DNA of 64,000 bases. It comes from Leifsonia shinshuensis. GTDB taxonomy: Bacteria > Actinomycetota > Actinomycetes > Actinomycetales > Microbacteriaceae. Position 1 is the first letter of the stretch. Every line of letters begins with the position of its first letter. The stretch spans positions 1,054,001 to 1,118,000 of the forward strand of contig NZ_JAVDVK010000001.1 of NCBI RefSeq assembly GCF_031456835.1. Reading direction: 5' to 3'. Shown here piece after piece: positions 58,057 through 64,000 of the stretch. The notes under the pieces are model-generated. The model was not told where the DNA came from and did not search any database. It saw only the letters and a program-made list of their open reading frames with translations. The position numbers and the translations under genes are program-made.

Positions 58057-59310
58057 ATGCAGACGCATGACGTGGTCGTGATCGGTGCCGGGCTGGCGGG
58101 TCTGCGGTGTGCCGCCGAACTGGCGGCCCGCGGCCGCGGCGTGGTCGTGCTCGAGGCGTCGGATCGCGTCGGCGGGCGCCAACGGACCGACCGCGTCGAC
58201 GGTTTCACCCTCGACCGCGGGTTCCATGTCCTGAACACCGCGTATCCGGCCGTCCGGGCGGCGGTCGATGTGGAGAGCCTCTCCGTCGAGGCGTTCCCGA
58301 CCGCGGTCCGGGTTCGCCGCACGGATGGGGCCATGGCCACCCTCGCGCATCCGCTTCGGCATCCGAACCTGATTCCGGCGACGCTCGCCAGTGGTCTCGT
58401 GACACCGGGCGAGTTCGTCGGGCTGGTCCGCTGGCTCGGGCCGATGCTCCTCCGGCCCCGCGCTGCGGTCGGTCGCCCCGACCGCACCATCGGGGAGGCC
58501 TGGGATGCCGTTGGCCTCACCGGGCCGCTGCGCACCGAGGTGCTCTCGCCGTTCTTCTCGGGAGTTCTCGCCGACTCGTCGGATTCGACGTCCGACACGT
58601 ACGTGCGCCTTCTCGCCCGGTCGTTCCTCCCTGCGGCGGCGGGACTGCCCCGCGACGGCATCACCGCGCTCCCGACGGCGCTCGCCTCGCGCGCCCGCGC
58701 GGCGGGAGCCGACATCCGGGTCGGCCGCGCCGTGAGCCGAATGCAGCGACGGGATGGGCTCTGGGAGGTGGAGGCGGCCGGCGAGGGGACCCTGTTCGCG
58801 CGCGACGTGGTCGTGGCCGTGGGCGCGGAGGCGCTCGACGGACTCGTGGATGCGCCCGCCCCATCCACTCGAGGATTGCAGACGTGGTGGTTCGCGACCG
58901 AAGAACCCCCGGCGTCCGCTTATCTGACGGTCGACGCCGCTCGCGAGGGTCCGATCGTCAACGCGCTGGCGATCTCCGCCACGATCCCCGAGGCGGCGCC
59001 TTCCGGCCACCACCTCGTCCAGGCGACCTGCCTGTGGGTTCCCGGGCGCGAGGCGAGCGAGAGCGACGTGCGCGCCCAGCTGCTGCCGTTGTACGGCCGG
59101 GCCGCGGCGTCGTGGCGGCTCCTGCGCCGGGACGACATCCCGCACGCGCTTCCCGCACTGCCCCCGCCGATGCGGCGGTCGTCCCCCGCTCGCATCGGCC
59201 CCGGCCTGCACCTCGCGGGCGACCACCGCGAGACGCCGTCGATCCAGGGGGCGCTGCACTCGGGGGTGCGGGCGGCGAGGTCGGTGCTCGCGGGGACGCT
59301 GGCGGATTGA
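58057..59310 (+). CDS. FAD-dependent amine oxidase-like flavoprotein
   Basis: 417 aa. Dinucleotide-binding start VVVIGAGLAGLRCAAELAARGRGVVVLEASDRVGGRQRTD (Rossmann plus GG motif), a FAD-contacting ARDVVVAVGAEAL, and a C-terminal GLHLAGDHRETPSIQGALHSGVRAARSVL flavin motif. This is the amine oxidase/phytoene-desaturase-like superfamily; the substrate is not evident and no carotenoid genes are nearby. Leaderless start. Confidence 0.88.
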   Translation: MQTHDVVVIGAGLAGLRCAAELAARGRGVVVLEASDRVGGRQRTDRVDGFTLDRGFHVLNTAYPAVRAAVDVESLSVEAFPTAVRVRRTDGAMATLAHPLRHPNLIPATLASGLVTPGEFVGLVRWLGPMLLRPRAAVGRPDRTIGEAWDAVGLTGPLRTEVLSPFFSGVLADSSDSTSDTYVRLLARSFLPAAAGLPRDGITALPTALASRARAAGADIRVGRAVSRMQRRDGLWEVEAAGEGTLFARDVVVAVGAEALDGLVDAPAPSTRGLQTWWFATEEPPASAYLTVDAAREGPIVNALAISATIPEAAPSGHHLVQATCLWVPGREASESDVRAQLLPLYGRAAASWRLLRRDDIPHALPALPPPMRRSSPARIGPGLHLAGDHRETPSIQGALHSGVRAARSVLAGTLAD

Positions 59311-59334
59311 AGTGCCGGGTCGAGGCTTGGAGAA

Positions 59335-59724
59335 TCAGCGAGGAATCGCGACGTCGATCAGAGCAATGGCGATGATGAACGCGATGACCTCCAGGACTAT
59401 GCCCACGAGCGGGATCCACCAGGTGTGCGCGCCGGTGCGGCCGCGACGCGCCAGCGCCACCGAGCTCGCCACGAGAGCGATGATCGTCGCCGCCGGCACG
59501 ACCCAGGTGCTGAGGCCGACGAGCGCGAAGTCGCACGCACTCGGGTCTGCTGAGCACGCTGCAACGTTCATCTGGGTGAGCAGCACAGCGAAGGAGAACG
59601 CAGCTCCGACCATCAGGCCGATAGCGAGCAGCGCGATGGTCGCCGACAGGTCTCCGCTACCGCTGCGAGCGGGCGGACGGCCACTGAAGCGCGGGCCGAA
59701 GTCATCGTCCGGATCGTAGGACAC
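59335..59724 (-). CDS. Small membrane protein, three helices
   Basis: 129 aa from GTG at 59724, which has GGGGGAG just upstream; an in-frame GTG at 59775 would add 17 residues. A disordered N-terminus (YDPDDDFGPRFSGRPPARSG) precedes three hydrophobic segments (IALLAIGLMVGAAFSFAVLL; LSTWVVPAATIIALVASSVAL; IPLVGIVLEVIAFIIAIAL). Two Cys in the first external loop (AACSADPSACD). Resembles DUF6264-type proteins of Microbacteriaceae; function unknown. Confidence 0.75.
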   Translation of the reverse strand: MSYDPDDDFGPRFSGRPPARSGSGDLSATIALLAIGLMVGAAFSFAVLLTQMNVAACSADPSACDFALVGLSTWVVPAATIIALVASSVALARRGRTGAHTWWIPLVGIVLEVIAFIIAIALIDVAIPR

Positions 59725-59820
59725 ATCTCCCCCAGGTGGCTCGCGATGCTCCACCCACCCTAGTGAGCTATCCACTCCGACATGAGCGGGCCAGCGGGAT
59801 GCGCTGCCATGATGAGCCGT

Positions 59821-60525
59821 ATGACCGCCTACGACACGATCGCCGAGGGCTACGCAGCACTCAACGCGACGAGCCTCCTCAACGAGTACTACAACCGGCC
59901 GGCTCTCGCGGAGCTCGCCGGCGACGTGGCCGGCCGCAGGGTCCTCGACGTCGGATGCGGTTCGGGTCCGATCCTGGCCGATCTTCGCGATCGCGGCGCC
60001 ATCGTGACGGGTGTCGACTCGAGCGCGGGGATGCTCGACCAGGCACGGGCGCGCCTTGGCAGCGACATCGATCTGCGGGTCGCCGACCTCGCCGAGCCGC
60101 TGCCGTTCGAGGACGACACCTTCGACGACGTGATCGCGTCACAGGTGCTCCACTATCTGAAGGACTGGGGGCCGAGCCTCGCGGAGATCCATCGCATCCT
60201 GAAGCCCGGCGGGCGCCTCATCGTCTCCGAGGAGCACCCGTCCGCGATCTTCTTCTCGGACCGGCTCTCCGGCGGCGACCGCGAGTACTTCGGGATCCAC
60301 GAGCGCACCGAGGAGTGGACGCTGGGCGACCAGACGGCCACGCTCACCTTCTGGGACCGACCCTTGCACGCGATGACCGACGCGTTCGCGGCGGCAGGCT
60401 TCCGCATCTCGGCGATCTCCGAACCGGCTCCCGCGCCGGAGGCGTTCGACCGCTTCCCGGAGATTCGCAAACACGAGAGCGGGCGCTTCCTCGCGTTCAT
60501 CCTGTTCGTGCTCGAAGCGCGCTGA
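59821..60525 (+). CDS. SAM-dependent methyltransferase
   Basis: 234 aa from ATG at 59821; ATGs at 59809, 59812 and an in-frame start at 59782 are alternatives, but MTAYDTIAEGYAALN is where the family begins. SAM-binding motif I VLDVGCGSGPIL, acidic motif II VTGVDSSAGML, motif III DLAEPLPFEDDTFDDVIASQVLHYLKD and post-motif LKPGGRLIVSEEHP. Class I methyltransferase (type 11); substrate unknown. Confidence 0.88.
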   Translation: MTAYDTIAEGYAALNATSLLNEYYNRPALAELAGDVAGRRVLDVGCGSGPILADLRDRGAIVTGVDSSAGMLDQARARLGSDIDLRVADLAEPLPFEDDTFDDVIASQVLHYLKDWGPSLAEIHRILKPGGRLIVSEEHPSAIFFSDRLSGGDREYFGIHERTEEWTLGDQTATLTFWDRPLHAMTDAFAAAGFRISAISEPAPAPEAFDRFPEIRKHESGRFLAFILFVLEAR

Positions 60526-60539
60526 GCCCGCTGGGCCGC

Positions 60540-60545
60540 TACGAT
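60540..60545 (+). promoter_or_regulatory. Candidate -10 for the lipoprotein gene
   Basis: TACGAT, 18 bases before the ATG at 60564, with a GGGGAGGA ribosome site in between. Confidence 0.45.
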
Positions 60546-60563
60546 CACCCTCGGGGAGGAACG

Positions 60564-61073
60564 ATGACGCTCAGACCGCACAGGATGACGGTGCGCATCG
60601 CGCTCAGCGCAATGGCCGTGTGCTGCGCACTCGCCGTGACGGGATGCACGACGCCGCCGGTTGCGAGACCGCATTCTGACGCGCCGAAGCCGACACCGAC
60701 AACAACGACGGCGCCGGTGTTCTCGGACCCGCGCGACCGCATCGGCGAGAGTTGTGCGGTTCTCGCGGCAGTGGACACGGAGCTCCAGAACGCAACCCTG
60801 CAGCACGCGAAGGGCGCACTTTCGGACGCGCAGTTCGTCGCGATCGTGAATACGGCGCCGACGACGCTGCAGATGCTGAAGATGCTTGTGAGCCACGGGC
60901 TGGAGAGTGATGTCGGGGCGCTCCTGGCGGACACCACGATCACGCCCCCGGCCGTCTCCGGCGAGACCTTCGATCCGTGGGGCGAGCCGTTCCGCGGCGA
61001 CATGCTCCACGCCGTCTCGTCCTGCAGCCAAAACGGCACGCCGATGGGCGTGCTCATACCGGGCAACGGCTGA
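60564..61073 (+). CDS. Small lipoprotein, unknown function
   Basis: 169 aa. Signal sequence with lipobox TGC (SAMAVCCALAVTGC), then a Pro/Thr-rich linker (PKPTPTTTTAP) and a helical domain with RIGESCAVLAAVDTEL and HAVSSCSQNG that may share a disulfide. ATG with GGGGAGGA upstream. No family recognised. Confidence 0.82.
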   Translation: MTLRPHRMTVRIALSAMAVCCALAVTGCTTPPVARPHSDAPKPTPTTTTAPVFSDPRDRIGESCAVLAAVDTELQNATLQHAKGALSDAQFVAIVNTAPTTLQMLKMLVSHGLESDVGALLADTTITPPAVSGETFDPWGEPFRGDMLHAVSSCSQNGTPMGVLIPGNG

Positions 61074-61115
61074 TCGTGTAGCCGGCGCCACTTCCACGCG
61101 GGATCCGCGCCCCAG

Positions 61116-61121
61116 TACCGT
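61116..61121 (+). promoter_or_regulatory. -10 for a leaderless transcript
   Basis: TACCGT with a 7-base spacer to the ATG at 61129. Confidence 0.6.
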
Positions 61122-61128
61122 AGCCGTG

Positions 61129-62253
61129 ATGAGCATCGACGACTTCAGCATCCACCTGTCCGACGACCTGCTCGACGATCTGCGCGCCCGGCTCGCGGCC
61201 ACCCGGTACGTCGCCCCGCTCGGTGAGGGCGCCTGGGAGGCCGGCGCAGGCGGCACGGCGCTGAAGGGGCTGGTGGATGCGTGGCTCGCGTTCGACTGGC
61301 GGGCGCAGGAGGAGCGACTGAACTCCTACGACCAGCACCTCGCCGACGTCGGCGGCCACCGCATCCACTTCGTCCGCATCCCGGCGGCCGGCTCGGCGGA
61401 GACGCGCGTGCCGCTCCTGCTGCTGCACGGCTGGCCCAGCGCGTACACGGAGTACCTGCCGCTGGCCGAGCGGCTCGCCCATCCTGCCGGTTTCGGCTCC
61501 GACGCCCGGATCGCCTTCGACGTCGTGGTGCCGTCGCTGCCCGGTTTCGTGTTCTCGGAGCTCCCCGAGCCTCCGCTCACCCGGCAGGCCATCGCGCGCG
61601 ACCTGCACGAACTGATGACCTCGGTGCTCGGCTACGACCGCTATGCGGCCTTCGGAGGCGATATCGGCGGCGGTGCGGCGACCTGGCTTGGTGCCGACCA
61701 CGCCGATCAGGTGATCGGCGTGCAGTTGATCCACGGACCCTTCCCCACGGACGACGAACCGCAGAGCGACGAGGAGCGCGCCTACCTGGACGCCGTCGCC
61801 GCCTACGACTCCGCCGACGGCGGCTACAGCGAGATCATGGCCACCCGGCCCGACACCATCGCCGCGGCCCTCGCCGACTCCCCCGCCGGCCTGATCGCCT
61901 GGATCGCCGACAAGTGGCAGGCCTGGGTCGACGGCGACCTGGATGCGGTCATCCCCCGGGATGCGCTGCTGACGATCGCGACGCTCTACTGGGCGACGGG
62001 GACCATCGGCTCCTCCTTCCGCCAGTACTACGACTACGACTCCAACCCGCCCCGACCGCCGATCACCGCACCGCTGGGCGTGCTGCTCAGCCGCGAGCCG
62101 GTGATGGACGGCTACCCCCGCTCCTTCGCCGAGCGCGCCGCGACGGATGTGCGCTCGTTCGAGCGCGCCCCGCACGGCGGCCACTTCCTCGGCCTCGAGC
62201 AGCCGGACCTGGCAGCCGACCGCATCCGCGCATTCTTCGCCGGGCTGGCCTGA
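61129..62253 (+). CDS. Epoxide hydrolase (EHN-type alpha/beta hydrolase)
   Basis: 374 aa. EHN N-terminal domain (FSIHLSDDLLDDLRARLAATRYV, WRAQEERLNSYDQHLADVGGHRIHFVRI), oxyanion HGWPSAYTEYLP, nucleophile Asp in AAFGGDIGGGAATWLG, and catalytic His in APHGGHFLGLEQP. Opens epoxides to diols. Leaderless start. Well-conserved family; substrate unknown. Confidence 0.93.
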   Translation: MSIDDFSIHLSDDLLDDLRARLAATRYVAPLGEGAWEAGAGGTALKGLVDAWLAFDWRAQEERLNSYDQHLADVGGHRIHFVRIPAAGSAETRVPLLLLHGWPSAYTEYLPLAERLAHPAGFGSDARIAFDVVVPSLPGFVFSELPEPPLTRQAIARDLHELMTSVLGYDRYAAFGGDIGGGAATWLGADHADQVIGVQLIHGPFPTDDEPQSDEERAYLDAVAAYDSADGGYSEIMATRPDTIAAALADSPAGLIAWIADKWQAWVDGDLDAVIPRDALLTIATLYWATGTIGSSFRQYYDYDSNPPRPPITAPLGVLLSREPVMDGYPRSFAERAATDVRSFERAPHGGHFLGLEQPDLAADRIRAFFAGLA

Positions 62254-62291
62254 CGGTCGCGGGCTTTGCGGCATCCGGAGACCCACCTCGC

Positions 62292-62297
62292 TAGAGT
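62292..62297 (+). promoter_or_regulatory. -10 for a leaderless transcript
   Basis: TAGAGT with a 7-base spacer to the ATG at 62305. Confidence 0.6.
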
Positions 62298-62304
62298 CGG
62301 CGTC

Positions 62305-62559
62305 ATGGGGGAACGTCAGGGAGAACCGCGCTGGTTCCGTGTGGCCTTCGGGAAGCCCCGGACCTGGAACGGCGTGGTCTGGCTCGCGCTCGCTGCGTGC
62401 TGGTTCGCCGTCTCGATCGTGGACGGCGGCCAACCGTGGCGATATCTTCTCGCCGCGCTCTGGGCGGTGCTGGGTGGAGTGGTGCTGACGGTCGCCGTCC
62501 GCGACCGTCGCCACGCCGGCGGGGCGTACGCTCCGCCCGTCGTCGAGCGGCAGGACTGA
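62305..62559 (+). CDS. Small two-helix membrane protein
   Basis: 84 aa. Helices VVWLALAACWFAVSIVDG and YLLAALWAVLGGVVLTVAV with a short W-P loop, and a disordered C-terminus. Leaderless start at ATG 62305. Its stop abuts the GTG of the next lipoprotein gene, so the two form a unit. Function unknown. Confidence 0.75.
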   Translation: MGERQGEPRWFRVAFGKPRTWNGVVWLALAACWFAVSIVDGGQPWRYLLAALWAVLGGVVLTVAVRDRRHAGGAYAPPVVERQD

Positions 62560-62982
62560 GTGCCGGCCATGCGTCGGCCATCGAGCACGCAGCGAATCGC
62601 CGTCGCTGCGATGGCTCTGTATGCGCTGACGCTGACCGGGTGCACCCAGGCGAGGATGTGCGGAGAGGAGATCACGCCGGCGCCACGCATCACGGTCGAT
62701 GTGCACTCGTGGGTCACGGCGCATCCGGAGACCAACGTGCGCGTGTGCGCCGAGGGGAGCTGCCTCACCGGGTACAACGTCGTCGCATTCACCATGGACG
62801 AGCCGTCGACCCTGCCACACGACGGCGACAGCATGGCGCTCACCGCCGAGGCAGTGCAAGGTACGGACGCGGTCCAGTCGTTCCGTACGACCGCGCGACT
62901 CGTTCACAACCAGTGCGGGCAGGAAGGCTTGTGGCTGCGGATGGACGCCAGCGGTCGGTTCTCGACCACATCGCCGCAGTAG
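62560..62982 (+). CDS. Small lipoprotein, unknown function
   Basis: 140 aa from GTG at 62560, directly after the previous stop, with AGGA four bases upstream; ATG at 62569 is an alternative. Lipobox in MALYALTLTGC. The mature part has four Cys (RMCGEE, VRVCAEGSC, HNQCGQ) that could form two disulfides, and a beta-rich pattern. No family recognised. Confidence 0.8.
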   Translation: MPAMRRPSSTQRIAVAAMALYALTLTGCTQARMCGEEITPAPRITVDVHSWVTAHPETNVRVCAEGSCLTGYNVVAFTMDEPSTLPHDGDSMALTAEAVQGTDAVQSFRTTARLVHNQCGQEGLWLRMDASGRFSTTSPQ

Positions 62983-62994
62983 CGGCGGGCCGTC

Positions 62995-63858
62995 TCAACG
63001 GAGTCGTGGCCGTCTCCAGAGGTCGGCGGGTGTAGCTCCTGCGCGGAATCCGAACGTCTCCGCGAGGATGACGGCCTCCGGGAAGTTGGCGGCGAGCGCG
63101 TCCGGTGTGTGAGCGTCGCTTGCGAAACTGATCGCCCGACCCCCTTCCTCGGCCCACCACTGCGGCACCCACGACCAGAGCCGTCGCGTGTTCAGCTCGA
63201 GCGCCCGGCCGCTGTCGGCGATCGCGCGCATCGCGTGGCGGATGAGGCCCTCGAACCGTCGCGGGTCGAATGGACCGGCTTCTTCCGCCGGCCAGTGACG
63301 GAGGGCGTAGTCGATGTGGGTGAACACGTCGAACGCGTCCGAGCCCGCCACCATGACCGGGATCTCAGCGAGGTATGCGGTCATCACGTCTGCTGCAGGG
63401 TGTTCCTGCAGCAGCCTGCTCGGTTCCGCGCGACCGCCGCCCATGTCCAGGGTGTGCAGCGATCCGTTGATCCGATCGAAACGGTCCAGGTCCACCAGGG
63501 CGCGGGCCTCCGCCTCGAACAGGTGCGGCTGCCCGAACTCGACGCCCGTGAAGATGCCGAGCTCGGGGAACTCGCGGCGCATACGGTCGATGTCGTCGAA
63601 GTAGCCGTCGACGTCGAAGGGCTCGAACTCCATGAGGCCGTCCGGCTGCACATAGTGCCGCTGGTGCGGCATCAGGTCGCCCGGCTCCGCGCGCCAGGTG
63701 CCCGGAATGTCCAAGTGCTCGGTGAAGAAAAGCGCGGGTAAACCGATTCGGATCGCTTGTTCGCAGGTCTCCCGCATGCGACCGACGGCGGCGGAGTGCG
63801 GTCCGCCGGTGTCCCAGGACCATTCGCTGTGGACGTGGCTGTCAGCGGGCAAGACCAT
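62995..63858 (-). CDS. PHP-domain phosphoesterase (histidinol-phosphatase-like)
   Basis: 287 aa. Metal-binding motifs DSHVHSEWSWD, FFTEHLDIPG, GVEFG, GSLHTL, FTHIDYALRH and SFASDAHTPD are in the order of the PHP family; histidinol phosphatase HisK type is the closest. No other his genes are nearby, so the substrate is uncertain. ATG at 63858 looks leaderless. Confidence 0.9.
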   Translation of the reverse strand: MVLPADSHVHSEWSWDTGGPHSAAVGRMRETCEQAIRIGLPALFFTEHLDIPGTWRAEPGDLMPHQRHYVQPDGLMEFEPFDVDGYFDDIDRMRREFPELGIFTGVEFGQPHLFEAEARALVDLDRFDRINGSLHTLDMGGGRAEPSRLLQEHPAADVMTAYLAEIPVMVAGSDAFDVFTHIDYALRHWPAEEAGPFDPRRFEGLIRHAMRAIADSGRALELNTRRLWSWVPQWWAEEGGRAISFASDAHTPDALAANFPEAVILAETFGFRAGATPADLWRRPRLR

Positions 63859-63864
63859 AGCGGG

Positions 63865-63870
63865 ATCGTA
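63865..63870 (-). promoter_or_regulatory. -10 for a leaderless transcript
   Basis: TACGAT on the minus strand with a 6-base spacer to the ATG at 63858. Confidence 0.6.
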
Positions 63871-63963
63871 GTCCGTCGGTCCCGAGCCCCGAGCTCAAAC
63901 GAGATTCATGGCCACTCTCTACGCGTCATCCCTGAGAGGGACGAGGCGACCCTCGTCGCCCAG

Positions 63964-63969
63964 TAGCTT
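63964..63969 (+). promoter_or_regulatory. -10 for a leaderless transcript
   Basis: TAGCTT with a 6-base spacer to the ATG at 63976. Confidence 0.5.
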
Positions 63970-63975
63970 GGCCCC

Positions 63976-64000
63976 ATGTCCACGACTTTCGCGCCGCTGC
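63976..64000 (+). CDS. Start of a gene cut by the window edge
   Basis: Only eight codons (MSTTFAPL) are visible. The start is inferred from the TAGCTT -10 six bases upstream. The product cannot be identified. Confidence 0.45.

Noticed and set aside
58057..59310. Carotenoid desaturase
   Set aside because: The flavin motifs fit the wider superfamily but no crt genes are nearby and the length and core do not specifically support CrtI.
59769..59784. Leaderless start for the methyltransferase at 59782
   Set aside because: The upstream hexamer TATCCA does not fit TANNNT, and the family N-terminus aligns with the ATG at 59821.

Overview
The window is high-GC chromosomal DNA of an actinobacterium. 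Gene content and order point to the family Microbacteriaceae (Leifsonia-like). This is inferred from the fused mIHF-guanylate kinase, the EF-P and ribosomal S4 types, TANNNT -10 hexamers, frequent GTG starts and the synteny; no 16S rRNA gene is present to confirm it. About 64 protein genes cover nearly all of it. No stretch of 300 bases lacks a gene, and I saw no rRNA, tRNA, insertion sequence, prophage or CRISPR array.

Region 1 (1-29,920, all genes on the minus strand) is a core-metabolism super-cluster. Read in the direction of transcription it holds: rarA; rpsD; a DUF948 protein and a small membrane protein; alaS, ruvX and mltG; the shikimate block aroE, aroC, aroK, aroB, a small conserved gene and aroQ; efp, nusB and a thioredoxin-fold lipoprotein; the pyrimidine operon pyrR-pyrB-pyrC-(membrane protein)-carA-carB-pyrF; then gmk, rpoZ, coaBC, metK, priA and fmt (cut by the window edge). 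Most junctions overlap by 1-8 bases (ATGA, GTGA, TGATG), implying translational coupling. The pyr operon carries a recognisable PyrR-binding loop next to the pyrR ribosome binding site.

Region 2 (30,000-50,650) is the classic actinobacterial rel-secF-secD-yajC-ruvB-ruvA-ruvC-yebC-pdxT-pdxS...HIT-thrS neighbourhood. It is preceded by a membrane-anchored cyclophilin, a DUF349 protein and an AbiEi-like orphan. Compared with Mycobacterium, the phosphatidylinositol/PIM genes between the HIT gene and pdxS, and apt next to rel, are missing from this location. In their place are a rhodanese, a cysteine-poor thioredoxin-reductase-like flavoprotein with a cyclic-nucleotide-binding domain, a P-loop kinase in the pdxST operon, and a divergent pdxR-pdxY pair. 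Together these give a local vitamin B6 module: synthesis, regulator and salvage kinase.

Region 3 (50,650-64,000) is accessory and variable. It encodes a large secreted GH25 lysozyme with cell-wall-binding repeats, a CPA2-type antiporter, a universal stress protein, small membrane proteins, a peptidase E-like protein, a DUF1444-like protein, an FAD amine oxidase-like enzyme, a methyltransferase, two small lipoproteins, an epoxide hydrolase and a PHP phosphatase. Many of these genes look leaderless: a TANNNT hexamer lies 6-7 bases before the start codon.

The most notable observations are the acidic/lysine-rich tail on AroE, the mIHF-Gmk fusion, two very long perfect hairpins at operon ends, the PyrR leader, the cluster of leaderless promoters, and the cNMP-binding flavoprotein without a CxxC. 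I did not find convincing evidence of a wholly new multi-gene system. Most of the window is conserved housekeeping DNA.
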